Made by a program: the position numbers and the translations under genes
Shown: positions 36,021 to 44,668 of the stretch, piece after piece
How positions within the stretch are numbered: the stretch's first letter is position 1
Layout of the letters: every line of letters starts with the position of its first letter
Notes under the pieces: model-generated
Seen by the model: the letters and a program-made list of their open reading frames with translations, nothing else
What the model was told of the DNA's origin: nothing
The model's database searches: none
Origin: Polaromonas sp. A23
GTDB taxonomy: Bacteria; Pseudomonadota; Gammaproteobacteria; Burkholderiales; Burkholderiaceae_C
Reading direction: 5' to 3'
NCBI RefSeq assembly: GCF_002001015.1
Contig: NZ_MUNO01000013.1
Span: 1-62,143 of the forward strand
Length of the DNA: 62,143 bases

Positions 36021-36287
36021 TCAGAAGTACTGGGGAATGTTGCTAATGACAGAGGTGGAGAACTGAATCATCCTCCGCAGCATCCATGGCCCAAATACCA
36101 CAAGCGTTATTACCGCTGTAATGAGCTTTGGAACAAACGCCAAAGACATTTCCTGAATCTGGGTCACAACCTGGAATATGCTGATAAAGAGGCCTATGAG
36201 CAAAGTACCCAACAGCATCGGCGCGGATACGAGCACCGCCGTCCACAGCATTTCTCCCATGAGTTGAAGCGCTAGATCACTTCCCAT
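36021..36287 (-). CDS. fliQ: Export gate protein FliQ
   Basis: An 88-aa protein with two membrane hairpin helices. Segments MLWTAVLVSAPMLLGTLLIG, FISIFQVVTQIQEMSLAFVP and ITAVITLVVFGPWMLRRMIQ fit the family exactly. It is the first gene of the fliQ-fliR-flhB-flhA unit, preceded by a strong GAGGAGGAGCG ribosome site and a 22-bp perfect palindrome. Confidence 0.94.
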   Translation of the reverse strand: MGSDLALQLMGEMLWTAVLVSAPMLLGTLLIGLFISIFQVVTQIQEMSLAFVPKLITAVITLVVFGPWMLRRMIQFSTSVISNIPQYF

Positions 36288-36314
36288 AGCTCGCTCCTCC
36301 TCGTAAGTTTTTCA

Positions 36315-36336
36315 AAATACCGTTGCAACGGTATTT
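36315..36336. promoter_or_regulatory. Perfect 22-bp palindrome upstream of fliQ
   Basis: AAATACCGTTG is followed directly by its reverse complement CAACGGTATTT with no spacer. It lies 28 bp upstream of the fliQ start codon. This is the form of an operator for a dimeric regulator. In RNA it could also form a hairpin, but there is no loop or following T-run typical of a terminator. The cognate regulator is unknown. I did not spot a second copy in the window. Confidence 0.6.
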
Positions 36337-36552
36337 CTTATATGGCCCGGCATCTGTATCGTTACACTAATTATTCTTGATAAACCGCTAAGCCCTTTCG
36401 CCAAAGTCTCACGATCTAACAGAGGCGATTAGTGTACCCAAGTAGACATACCGACGAAATAAGGGAACTCCCTTGGTCCAATCACTCCATCCCCTGAATA
36501 ACCCTTATGGATTTTCAGGAAGTTCTTCTAACCCCTCTGCGGGCTTTTGGCT

Positions 36553-36945
36553 TCAGCGTTGCCTGGATTGCATGTCAGAAAATAGCTGATGGAATTTATT
36601 CGCCAAGTCCTTGTTCTCACAAATTTTGGGCACAATTTCATCCAGCATTTGATAAAAATGTGGATCCTGATTCAGATCGTCACCGAACTCCCACAACAAC
36701 ACACCTTCGATGAATACCCGCACTGAGGCATCAAGAGATCGATCCACATCGGGCGACAGCTTCTGGATGCGTGCTCGCATCTTCTTTTCAAGAGCCTCCA
36801 GGTCAAAGCGGGGGTTTCCCAGCGCCAGCATTTGACGCGCAATCTGCTCGGTTGGTGCAGCCTTCTGGGATTCTTTGACGGAACCCATCTCGCGCCGCAG
36901 GACTTCGATTAACTGGGCAACATGTGAAACAGAATTTATAGTCAT
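36553..36945 (-). CDS. Unrecognised 130-aa helical protein
   Basis: A 130-aa soluble, predominantly helical and acidic protein, with no signal peptide or membrane segment. Visible landmarks are FDLEALEKKMRARIQKLSPD, SVRVFIEGVLLWEFGDDLN and QDPHFYQMLDEIVPKI. I do not recognise the family. It is transcribed in the same direction as fliQ, 265 bp upstream, and 83 bp downstream of a TPR gene, so it may belong to the flagellar locus as a chaperone or regulator. That is guilt by position only. Composition matches the flagellar genes rather than the GC-rich right flank. Confidence 0.7.
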   Translation of the reverse strand: MTINSVSHVAQLIEVLRREMGSVKESQKAAPTEQIARQMLALGNPRFDLEALEKKMRARIQKLSPDVDRSLDASVRVFIEGVLLWEFGDDLNQDPHFYQMLDEIVPKICENKDLANKFHQLFSDMQSRQR

Positions 36946-37028
36946 AAATTTGCGTTATTTATGCGAGGCACATAGATACACGTAGACGCGTTTAAGCAGG
37001 GTTAGCCTGATTAATGTACCCTGCTAGC

Positions 37029-37634
37029 TCAGTGAGACTCTTTATCACGATAGGCAGAGATAAAGAAATGCTCGCCCGGGACCGCCGCTTCAGGTTTCGC
37101 GCCGGGAATGGAAGCTTCGTTGTCGCCAACGACAGCTTGGTTACCAAGCATTGTGCTCAGCTTCTCAAGTACCCGAGTCATATCAACATTCAACGCAGGA
37201 TTTACCATATTACCTTTGATGCCGCGCTCCAGCATTTGGCGGCAGATATCAAATTCACTCCGTTCCAGGGCTTCAAGACCGGATTTAAACAATACCAACG
37301 GGTGATCTTCTCCCAGACCATCCAGGCCTTGCCAGGTAATCGCCGCTTCAGCTTGCCGCCCCGATGAGAGATATAACAACCCCAATTGGAAAACCCCTGT
37401 ATGTAATTGAGGATCCAGCTTGACTGCCTTGGCCATAAATTCCAGCCCACGATCCATCATGCCGATCTGAGCGTATTCAGCGCCGAGCAAATAGCAAGCC
37501 CCGGCATCGGAAGGATTCAAATCCAGAGCACGTTTGAGATAGTCAATTGCTTCGCCGTGGGCATTGCTGTTTACTCTTTCCAAAGCCAGAGAAAAGAGTT
37601 CCTCCGCGTCAAGCCGATCAAGATTATGTGCCAC
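37029..37634 (-). CDS. TPR protein, SycD/LcrH-like
   Basis: A protein of about 201 aa. The start is taken as GTG at 37634 (VAHNLDRLDAEELFSLALER) because GAGG precedes it. A TTG 33 bp upstream is possible. TPR units run from residue ~20 to ~150, for example AIDYLKRALDLNPSDAGACY and VFQLGLLYLSSGRQAEAAIT, followed by a short variable tail. The opening pair of helices matches the TPR proteins at 12.1 and 13.0 kb on the other side of the flagellar cluster, so they are paralogues bracketing the locus. No export signal. A chaperone role is inferred from similarity to class II type III chaperones. Confidence 0.78.
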   Translation of the reverse strand: MAHNLDRLDAEELFSLALERVNSNAHGEAIDYLKRALDLNPSDAGACYLLGAEYAQIGMMDRGLEFMAKAVKLDPQLHTGVFQLGLLYLSSGRQAEAAITWQGLDGLGEDHPLVLFKSGLEALERSEFDICRQMLERGIKGNMVNPALNVDMTRVLEKLSTMLGNQAVVGDNEASIPGAKPEAAVPGEHFFISAYRDKESH

Positions 37635-37667
37635 GATAGCCTCTATATAAGGGAATAATTGGGACAA

Positions 37668-38704
37668 GCCCTAACAGGCCGTAGGTCTCCTAGCATAACT
37701 AAAACACATCAATGCTCCTTAGCAACCGGCCCAATTCGACATAATCAGCCGATCTTACATATCCCGCCTCAATGACCTGTGGCGCCTACTCCGGCAGCAG
37801 ACCATTCTTGATGCCACTACGGGAATCCTACACTCATCTCATCAGATTGCCGCTTTGCGTATCCGACCATCGACGGGTCGCTTCAGGTGCCCATTTCAAA
37901 ATCCGATTTGGCCAGCTTTGGCGCCAGGGTAGCAACCTCCCGCAAAAAATGGGCCATGCCCTTTGACCCAAGCCTGATCTCAAACCGAGCCTAGCAGCCA
38001 CGGGTAAGGGCCAAGCCCCCCCCCCTGCGCAGGTCTCAGAACCCCCTATCAAACTTTCTGGCCGTCATTCGCCAACCTATCTGGCAATAGCCAGAAAGGT
38101 CTAGGCCAAAAAGAAAATTCTTCGCGATCCCATTGGGGGAGATCTTCAAGATGAGGTGTGCAGCACCTGAAAAAAGAGGGACCGGATGGAAATGTGTGGT
38201 AACCGAGAACTGGCAACAAAAAAATAACTGGCACAGATGCTTTTATATCTTTTTATTGGTATGAATTCTTTTAGTGCCTACCCGCTTTCCCCTCTGAAAC
38301 CGACTGGCACACGAGCCGGCACACCCTCTTTTTATCGGGAACTTTTCACCCCAGTTGCCGGTTCATTCCAAGCTTGAGCCAGCCACTTTCAAAACGCTCA
38401 GAAAAGTTTTCCAAGGAGTGTCTTCTATTTTTCATTTCAAATTTTCTGAAAATACAATGAAGACGTGCTTCGAAAACAGAGGCTAAAGCGCGAGTGGGAA
38501 CAGCTCCGCAGTAAAGAAAATGAGCTCCTCGCTTTCTCATGATTGATGAAGAACTGCGCGAATTCCACGGCGGCGTCTTCACCGGCTGCGCAATTTTGAA
38601 GGTCGCTGAGCTGAAGAAGCTATCCCTGTAGATGAGAAGGCTCGAAACTCATTTTCCCTCTGGAAAAGTCGGCCGCAAGACGGCCTGCTTGTAATGACGG
38701 AGTG
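37668..38704. other. Gene-poor 1-kb boundary region
   Basis: No gene of normal quality is visible. It marks the change from the AT-richer flagellar locus to the GC-rich dnaB cluster. Short plus-strand peptides with protein-like character occur at about 38465-38542 (LRKQRLKREWEQLRSKENEL) and 38539-38631 (MIDEELREFHGG), overlapping as TCATGA. They may be relics of a longer gene or of a mobile element. I found no clear inverted repeats, target duplication or tRNA gene to prove an integration boundary. Confidence 0.4.
38663..38685 (-). terminator. Likely terminator after dnaB
   Basis: On the minus strand GGCCG-TCTTG-CGGCC forms a 5-bp GC stem followed by GACTTTT, about 20 bp after the dnaB stop codon. 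Short stem, so moderate confidence. Confidence 0.5.
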
Positions 38705-40117
38705 TCAGAAATCGCCACCACCGCCATGCGCAAGCGATTCAAACTTTGTGATCCGATTAATGAATGCGAGCTTCACTGTGCCGGTCGGGCCGTTACGCTG
38801 TTTGCTGATGATGACCTCGGCTACCCCAGGTTCCTTGCAGGCGTCTTTGGTGTAGTACTCGTCGCGGTAGATGAACATGATGATGTCGGCGTCCTGCTCG
38901 ATGGCGCCGGACTCACGCAGATCGCTCATCATGGGACGCTTGTCGGTGCGGGACTCCACCCCCCGGCTCAGCTGTGACAGGGCAATCACGGGGCACTGCA
39001 GTTCCTTGGCCAGCATCTTCAGGCCGCGCGAGATTTCGCCGACGGCGGTGGCGCGGTTTTCTTCGCTCATGCTGGAAGACACGCTCATGAGCTGTAAATA
39101 GTCGACCACGATCAGGCCGAGCTTGCCGCATTGGCGGGCCAGGCGCCGGGCGTTGGCGCGCAGTTCGCTAACGGTGAGGCCCGGGGTTTCGTCGATGTGC
39201 AGCGAGATGTTGCGCAGCTTCTCAATCGCTTCGGTCAGGCGCGGCCACTCTTCGTCGGTCAGGGCGCCGGTACGCAGATGGGTCTGGTCGATGCGGCCGA
39301 TGGAGCCGACGATACGCACGGCCAGTTGTGAGGCGCCCATTTCCATGGAGAACACCGCCACCGGCAGGCCTTCGTTGAGCGCCACGTGTTCGGCAATGTT
39401 GATGGCCAGTGCGGTTTTGCCCATGGACGGGCGTGCTGCCAGGATGACCAAATCGCCAGCCTGAAAGCCGGAGGTCATCTTGTCGAGGTCATAAAAACCC
39501 GTGGGCACGCCGGTGACGTCGTTCGGGTTTTCCGACATTTCAGTCACGCGGTCCAGCAGGCTGACCACCAGGGTGTCCATGCTCTGGAAGCCCTGCTTCA
39601 TGCGCGAGCCCTGCTCGCCGATCTTGAAGATCTTCTGCTCGGCCTCGTCGAGGATCATGGCCACGGCCTTGCCCTGCGGGTTGAAGGCCTGGGTGGCAAT
39701 CTCGTCGCTGGCGGCTACCAGCTTGCGCAGGATGGAGCGCTCACGCACTATCTCGGCATAACGGCGGATGTTGCCGGCGCTGGGTACGTACTGGGCCAGC
39801 GAATTCAGGTAGCCCAGACCGCCTATTTCTTCGGCCTTGCCCTGGTTCTGCAGATGCTCGTACACCGTGATCACGTCGGCCGGCTTGGTCGCGTTGATCA
39901 GGGCGCCCACGGCCGCGTAGATCAGCTTGTGTTCGTAACGGTAGAAGTCCTCGTCCACCAGCAGGTCGCCCACCCGGTCCCAAGCGCCGTTGTCGAGCAG
40001 CAGGCCACCCAGCACGCTGGATTCGCCTTCGATGGAATGCGGGGGAATGCGCAACTGTGCGATTTGCTTGTCAGCGCTGTAGCGGGAGTCGTCGATGGTG
40101 GAAAGTACGGCGGACAT
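38705..40117 (-). CDS. dnaB: Replicative DNA helicase DnaB
   Basis: A 470-aa hexameric 5'-3' helicase that opens the replication fork. The N-terminal domain starts RIPPHSIEGESSVLGGLLLD. The RecA-like domain has Walker A AARPSMGKTALAINIAEHVA, the segment SMEMGASQLAVRIVGSIGRI, Walker B LGLIVVDYLQLM and the motif DLRESGAIEQDADIIMFIYR. Length is standard and no intein is present. It lies 178 bp after rplI with a terminator in between, in the common betaproteobacterial order. Confidence 0.98.
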   Translation of the reverse strand: MSAVLSTIDDSRYSADKQIAQLRIPPHSIEGESSVLGGLLLDNGAWDRVGDLLVDEDFYRYEHKLIYAAVGALINATKPADVITVYEHLQNQGKAEEIGGLGYLNSLAQYVPSAGNIRRYAEIVRERSILRKLVAASDEIATQAFNPQGKAVAMILDEAEQKIFKIGEQGSRMKQGFQSMDTLVVSLLDRVTEMSENPNDVTGVPTGFYDLDKMTSGFQAGDLVILAARPSMGKTALAINIAEHVALNEGLPVAVFSMEMGASQLAVRIVGSIGRIDQTHLRTGALTDEEWPRLTEAIEKLRNISLHIDETPGLTVSELRANARRLARQCGKLGLIVVDYLQLMSVSSSMSEENRATAVGEISRGLKMLAKELQCPVIALSQLSRGVESRTDKRPMMSDLRESGAIEQDADIIMFIYRDEYYTKDACKEPGVAEVIISKQRNGPTGTVKLAFINRITKFESLAHGGGGDF

Positions 40118-40251
40118 GGGTTTCCTGAGAGGTGCTAAATACTACGCCGCCACGGCCTGAACGGCTGTGGACAAGGTTGTGAATAAACGTGGGAAATACG
40201 GTGTAAATCGTGACTGGGCGTGTGCACAACCCGAAAAATGCAATCGCAAAG

Positions 40252-40279
40252 AAAAAAGCCGCTCAGCGAGCGGCTTTTT
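40252..40279. terminator. Bidirectional rho-independent terminator after rplI
   Basis: The stem GCCGCTC / GAGCGGC with a 3-nt loop is flanked by A6 on the left and T5 on the right, so it works on either strand. It ends the rpsF-priB-rpsR-rplI transcript. Confidence 0.85.
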
Positions 40280-40295
40280 CGGGAGAGCGAATGTT

Positions 40296-40748
40296 TTAAG
40301 CGGATTCGCCGTACACAGTCACGGTGATGTCGACTGTCACGTCGGTGTGCAGTGCCACGCTGACGGCATGGTCGCCCACAGTCTTCAACGGACCGTTTGG
40401 CATGCGGATCTGCGACTTGGCCACAGGGAAGCCCTGTTTGGTCAGTTCGGCAGAAATGTCGTGGTTGGTCACGGAGCCAAACAGACGACCGTCAACGCCA
40501 GCTTTTTGCGTGAGCTTGACGGTGGTACCGCCGAGCTTTTCGCCTTGGGCTTGCGATGCGGCCAGCTTGGCAGCGGCGGCTTTTTCAAGTTCAGCGCGTT
40601 TGACTTCAAATTCCTTGATGGCCGCTGCGGTTGCGCGACGGGCGCGGCCGGAAGGGATCAGGAAGTTGCGTGCGTAACCGTCTTTGACCTTGACGACTTC
40701 ACCCAGGTTGCCCAGGTTGACGACTTTGTCGAGCAGAATAATTTGCAT
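40296..40748 (-). CDS. rplI: 50S ribosomal protein L9
   Basis: A 150-aa protein of normal length. The N-terminal RNA-binding domain starts [20 protein letters not shown] and [16 protein letters not shown], followed by the long connecting helix ([20 protein letters not shown]) and the C-terminal domain with [20 protein letters not shown]. Last gene of the ribosomal cluster, 11 bp after rpsR. Confidence 0.98.
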   Translation of the reverse strand: MQIILLDKVVNLGNLGEVVKVKDGYARNFLIPSGRARRATAAAIKEFEVKRAELEKAAAAKLAASQAQGEKLGGTTVKLTQKAGVDGRLFGSVTNHDISAELTKQGFPVAKSQIRMPNGPLKTVGDHAVSVALHTDVTVDITVTVYGESA

Positions 40749-40759
40749 GTTCGTGCTCC

Positions 40760-41044
40760 TTACAGGCTACGGTGCTGGTCGCTGTAAGGCAGCATCGCGA
40801 GGAAACGAGCGCGCTTGACGGCGGTGTTGATCTGGCGCTGGAAAATCGCGCGCGTGCCGGTCAGGCGTGCGGGGATGATTTTTCCGTTTTCGGCTACGAA
40901 ATCGCGCAGGGTGTCGATGTCTTTGTAGTCGATTTCTTCAACGCCAGCAGCTGTGAAACGGCAAAAACGCTTGCGTTTGAACAGCAGGGATTGGGTATTG
41001 CGCTTGGGGCGCTTGTCTTTATTGAAACGTTTTGGTCCGGGCAT
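40760..41044 (-). CDS. rpsR: 30S ribosomal protein S18
   Basis: A 94-aa basic protein with [40 protein letters not shown] and [20 protein letters not shown], the complete S18 signature. It binds S6 in the small-subunit platform. Located between priB and rplI as expected. Confidence 0.98.
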   Translation of the reverse strand: MPGPKRFNKDKRPKRNTQSLLFKRKRFCRFTAAGVEEIDYKDIDTLRDFVAENGKIIPARLTGTRAIFQRQINTAVKRARFLAMLPYSDQHRSL

Positions 41045-41054
41045 GATGGACTCC

Positions 41055-41366
41055 TTAAATAGGGTTCAGTACTTGTTCAGAAACTGGTTGAAAAGCTTGG
41101 ATGTGAAACACGACACTTTTGCTGCCACGGGCGTTAACCAGAAATCCGGTAAACCTGAAGGGTTTGCCTAAAGTCAGCCGGCCTGTTTGTTCAGCCAGCG
41201 TTCCAAAAGCCACCGCCTTCATTGTCAATTTGACCTGCCGGGTGGAACCTGCTTCCTCCATTTCAGACTCGTGTTCGAGAACGAAGTTGGCGGCGGGGAT
41301 TCCAGCGGGCGTGTAGCGAAGAGGACTAACCTCGGCGATACAGGCGGTCAATTCAACGCGGTTCAC
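41055..41366 (-). CDS. priB: Primosomal replication protein N (PriB)
   Basis: A 103-aa single-domain OB-fold protein ([60 protein letters not shown]), a relative of SSB that helps restart stalled forks with PriA. GTG start. Its place between rpsF and rpsR is characteristic of beta- and gammaproteobacteria. Confidence 0.95.
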   Translation of the reverse strand: MNRVELTACIAEVSPLRYTPAGIPAANFVLEHESEMEEAGSTRQVKLTMKAVAFGTLAEQTGRLTLGKPFRFTGFLVNARGSKSVVFHIQAFQPVSEQVLNPI

Positions 41367-41411
41367 TGCAGATTATTCGGCAGCAACGAGTCGTTCAACA
41401 GCATTGGCGTA

Positions 41412-41780
41412 TTACGACGCCGCATACTCCTGCTGCTGGGCCTTGCGGGCCTCTTCACGCTCGACATTGCGCATCATGAGGGAAGGACCGGTTTCGGCCT
41501 TTTTCTTCACAACAGTCAGGTGGCGCAGCACGGCGTCGTTGAACTTGAACGCGTGTTCAATTTCGTCCATGACGGCCTGGCTGGCTTCAATGTTGATGCA
41601 CAGGTAATGGGCTTTGGCCAGTTTCTGGATCAGGTACACCAGCTGGCGGCGGCCCCAATCTTCAACACGATGGATTTTTCCACCGCCGGCAGTGATCATG
41701 CCCTTGTAACGTTCCAGCATGGCTGGGACTTGCTCGCTTTGATCCGGGTGGATCAGCAAGACGATCTCGTAGTGACGCAT
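41412..41780 (-). CDS. rpsF: 30S ribosomal protein S6
   Basis: A 122-aa protein with [40 protein letters not shown] and [20 protein letters not shown], typical S6, and a short basic/acidic tail without a long poly-Glu extension. First gene of the rpsF-priB-rpsR-rplI operon. The promoter must lie within the 41.8-kb intergenic region. Confidence 0.98.
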   Translation of the reverse strand: MRHYEIVLLIHPDQSEQVPAMLERYKGMITAGGGKIHRVEDWGRRQLVYLIQKLAKAHYLCINIEASQAVMDEIEHAFKFNDAVLRHLTVVKKKAETGPSLMMRNVEREEARKAQQQEYAAS

Positions 41781-41869
41781 AAACTCTCCTTGTGGTTAAT
41801 GAAAGCTGCCCCAGCGTCGTTAAGGGTGCAGCAAGGCGAAGCCCATGATTATATACCACCGGAATATTG

Positions 41870-42040
41870 CCCCCACGGTCGCTCACTGCGTGTAGCTCCC
41901 TGCCCCCCCCGAGGGGGCCGCTGCGCCTGCGGGCCGGCAAAGCCGGACCCGCGGCCCCTGCTTGGCTGGAGAGCCCTTGCGGAGGTTGCCTTTTTACCGA
42001 TCGTCCTGAGCTTGTCGAAAGGTGTCCCCTAGGGGGCGCT
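41870..42040. repeat. GC-rich intergenic palindromic (REP-like) elements
   Basis: This interval contains nested inverted repeats (CCCCCCGAGGGGG, CCGGCAAAGCCGG) beginning with TCACTGCGTGTAGCTCCCTG, and then CGTCCTGAGCTTGTCGAAAG near 42004. Both sequence types are ones I associate with dispersed intergenic repeats of Comamonadaceae and other proteobacteria. No gene lies between 41781 and 42146. The rest of the interval holds the rpsF promoter side and the terminator at 42072. Confidence 0.6.
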
Positions 42041-42071
42041 GCGCCTGCGGCCCAAACTCCCAAGCCCCAAT

Positions 42072-42105
42072 AAAAAAGCCCGGCAACTTGCGTTGCCGGG
42101 CTTTT
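42072..42105. terminator. Terminator after the symporter gene
   Basis: AAAAGCCCGGCAAC and GTTGCCGGGCTTTT form a long perfect stem with a short loop, bordered by A and T tracts, 42 bp after the stop of the minus-strand symporter gene. Usable from both sides. Confidence 0.9.
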
Positions 42106-42146
42106 GAACCTGAACAGCTTCGGTTCAGGTCATATGCGGGGCCATA

Positions 42147-44267
42147 TCAGGCCGCGCGCAGGGTTGGGTAGCGTACATGCTCAACCAGCTCCTGGACCTT
42201 GCGGCTGGGCGCAGGGGTCACAAAGCTGACCAGGATGATCACAGCGAAGCCGATCGGCACGCCGAACACGCCGGCCGAGATCGGCTGAATGTCCCACCAG
42301 AGCTGGATCGGGGAGGTGATGCCGAACAGGCCGCGCATCCATGGCTGGGTGGTGATCATGTAATAGAACGTGGTACCCAGACCGGCTGCCATGCCCAGGG
42401 AGGCAGCAATGCCACTGGCGCGTTTCCAGAAGATCCCCAATGTCAGGGCCGGGAAGAACGCAGCCGCAGCGAACGAGAACGCCGCAGAGACCAGGAACAG
42501 AATGTCGGCCGGTTTCTGCGCCGCCACATAAGCGACACACAGGGCTACCACCAGCAGCAAGACCTTGGAGATGGTCACGCGGCGTGCGGTGGAGGCGTTC
42601 GGGTCGATCATTTTGTAGTACAGGTCATGGCTCAACGCGTTGGCAATCGTCAGCAGCAGGCCGTCAGCAGTAGACAGAGCAGCGGCCAGACCACCGGCAG
42701 CCACCAAGCCGGACACCACGTAAGGCAGGCCGCCAATCGCGGGAGCCGCCAGCACGATGATGTCACCACCGATGGACATTTCGTTGAGTTGCAGCAAGCC
42801 GTCCTTGTTGATGTCCACCACCGACAGCAGGGTCGGGTCAACCTTGTTCCAGGCGGTAATCCATTCCGGCAGTGCGTTGAACGGTGTTCCCACCACCAGG
42901 GTGAAGACCTCGTATTTCACCAGCACGGCCAGGGCCGGCGCAGTGAAGTACAGCAGGAAAATGAAGAACAGCGACCAGGTGACCGACTGCCGTGCTTCTT
43001 TCACGCTTGGAACGGTGTAGTAGCGCATCAGGATGTGCGGCAACGCGGCAGTGCCCACCATCAGGCAGAAGATCAGCGCCAGGAAGTTACGGCGTGACAC
43101 GTCGTAAGCCTTCTGGGCAGCCGCATCGCCGTTCGGATCACCAGCAAACTGCTGGGCGTGCGGTGGCATGCCGTTGAGCGGCTTGGCTTTAGCGTCAGCC
43201 CCAGCCTTGGCGGCCGTCCAGGTTTTCGTGGCAGCGGCAGCATCTTTCGGCACAGCAGCAAGCGCTTTTTCAGCGGCAGAAATCTCCGACAGCGCGCCAT
43301 TGGCAGCCTTCAGATCAGCCACGGTTTTCTCCGCCGCTGCCTTGTCTGCAGCCAGCGCCGCAGCAGGATCTTTCAGCTTGGCGGCCAGGGCTGCCGAACG
43401 CTGTTTGAAGATCTCGCGAACTTCCACTTCTTTGGCGTTGGTGGTCAGCTCTTTTTCTTTGGCCGTCACTTTTTGCAGCTGGAAGCCGTAGATGGCCTGC
43501 GGAACCGGCACGCTGGTCTGTTTGACCGACAACCACACCACAGGAATCATGTAGGCCACGATCAAGATGATGTACTGGGCCACCTGTGTCCAGGTCACAG
43601 CACGCATGCCGCCCAGGAAAGAGCAAACCAGAATACCGCCCAGGCCCAGGAAAATCCCCAGCTCAAAAGCCACACCCGTCAAGCGGGCCGTGATGATGCC
43701 GACGCCATAAATCTGCGCAACCACATAGGTGAAGGAGCACAGAATCGCAGCGACGATACCGATGAATCGCGGCAGGTTGCCGCCGTAGCGTTCACCCAGA
43801 AAGTCGGGAATCGTGAACTGGCCGAACTTACGCAGGTAGGGCGCAAGAAACAGGGCCACCAGGCAGTAACCGCCCGTCCACCCCATGATGAAGGCCAGGC
43901 CGCTGTAACCTGTCAGGTAGAGCGTACCGGCCATACCGATGAAGGAGGCGGCAGACATCCAGTCAGCACCCGTGGCCATGCCGTTGTACACAGCCGGTAC
44001 GCGGCGGCCTGCCACGTAATACTCGGCAGCGTCCGTTGTACGGCTCATGATGCCGATGCCGGCATACAGGCCAATGGTGGCCAGCAGGAAGATCAAGCCG
44101 ATCCATTGACGGGACAAGCCCATCTGCTCGAGGACGGCCAGTACCACCACGAAGGCGAGAAAGCCCCCGGTGTACCACTTGTAAACCTTGTTCAAGCCAG
44201 ACTTGAACGCGGCGTTGGAGGCCTTGGTGTTACCGCCGCCGTTATCAGAACCAAACATTCCAGCCAT
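42147..44267 (-). CDS. Sodium:solute symporter large subunit (VC_2705-type, ActP-like)
   Basis: A 706-aa inner-membrane transporter of the SSS family with about 13 helices. Family segments are AAEYYVAGRRVPAVYNGMAT, GADWMSAASFIGMAGTLYL and SGLVAAGGLAAALSTADGLL. Between about residues 275 and 385 it has a hydrophilic Ala/Lys-rich insert (LKDPAAALAADKAAAEKTVA, EKALAAVPKDAAAATKTW) between membrane segments, longer than in acetate permease ActP. Together with the upstream DUF4212 protein it forms the two-gene symporter type thought to import small carboxylates such as acetate or lactate. The substrate is not determined. Confidence 0.9.
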   Translation of the reverse strand: MAGMFGSDNGGGNTKASNAAFKSGLNKVYKWYTGGFLAFVVVLAVLEQMGLSRQWIGLIFLLATIGLYAGIGIMSRTTDAAEYYVAGRRVPAVYNGMATGADWMSAASFIGMAGTLYLTGYSGLAFIMGWTGGYCLVALFLAPYLRKFGQFTIPDFLGERYGGNLPRFIGIVAAILCSFTYVVAQIYGVGIITARLTGVAFELGIFLGLGGILVCSFLGGMRAVTWTQVAQYIILIVAYMIPVVWLSVKQTSVPVPQAIYGFQLQKVTAKEKELTTNAKEVEVREIFKQRSAALAAKLKDPAAALAADKAAAEKTVADLKAANGALSEISAAEKALAAVPKDAAAATKTWTAAKAGADAKAKPLNGMPPHAQQFAGDPNGDAAAQKAYDVSRRNFLALIFCLMVGTAALPHILMRYYTVPSVKEARQSVTWSLFFIFLLYFTAPALAVLVKYEVFTLVVGTPFNALPEWITAWNKVDPTLLSVVDINKDGLLQLNEMSIGGDIIVLAAPAIGGLPYVVSGLVAAGGLAAALSTADGLLLTIANALSHDLYYKMIDPNASTARRVTISKVLLLVVALCVAYVAAQKPADILFLVSAAFSFAAAAFFPALTLGIFWKRASGIAASLGMAAGLGTTFYYMITTQPWMRGLFGITSPIQLWWDIQPISAGVFGVPIGFAVIILVSFVTPAPSRKVQELVEHVRYPTLRAA

Positions 44268-44269
44268 GA

Positions 44270-44530
44270 TTATTCCTCGCTCTCTTGGACGCCGTGCTCA
44301 ATATCGAGCTTGCCCATGTACCAGGCGTAATACCCGATGATCGCCACGTAAATCACCAAAGCCCCTTGTGCTCCCATCCAGAAGCTAAAGGGCCAGCCAA
44401 AGAAATTGAAGTTCAATTCACGTGCGTAATAACTCACGACGAACGTCACGACGAACCAGATCACGAGCAGGATGCCCGTGACGTTGAGGTTCTTCCGCCA
44501 ATAACGGCGATGGTTGTCAGTCAACTGCAT
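44270..44530 (-). CDS. Symporter small subunit (DUF4212)
   Basis: An 86-aa protein with two membrane helices (LNVTGILLVIWFVVTFVVSY, FWMGAQGALVIYVAIIGYYA) and the family landmark YYARELNFNFFGWPFSFWMG. The start MQLTDNHRRYWRKN at 44530 is preceded by GGAGG at good spacing. An upstream extension lacks this. It pairs with the large SSS subunit 2 bp downstream. Confidence 0.92.
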   Translation of the reverse strand: MQLTDNHRRYWRKNLNVTGILLVIWFVVTFVVSYYARELNFNFFGWPFSFWMGAQGALVIYVAIIGYYAWYMGKLDIEHGVQESEE

Positions 44531-44668
44531 AACACTTGCCTCCATCAACAACGCCCTTTCGGGCACATCGCGATCACCACCAGTCCCGGCGTGGCCTGCA
44601 AGCCGGATCGCGTCTTATAAGCCTGGGCAGGACCCTGGCCTTCAAATACCCGCCCAGTTGGTTTGCGT

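Noticed and set aside
15254..36287. Injectisome-type (non-flagellar) type III secretion system
   Set aside because: Hook (FlgE), rod (FlgBCFG), hook cap (FlgD) and P/L-ring (FlgI, FlgH, FlgA) genes are present and no secretin, needle or translocon gene is seen. The apparatus is flagellar in type even though some parts look injectisome-like.
43158..44330. A 390-codon plus-strand open frame opposite the symporter
   Set aside because: Shadow of the GC-rich symporter gene; it has no domain and is rich in Arg/His/Gln.
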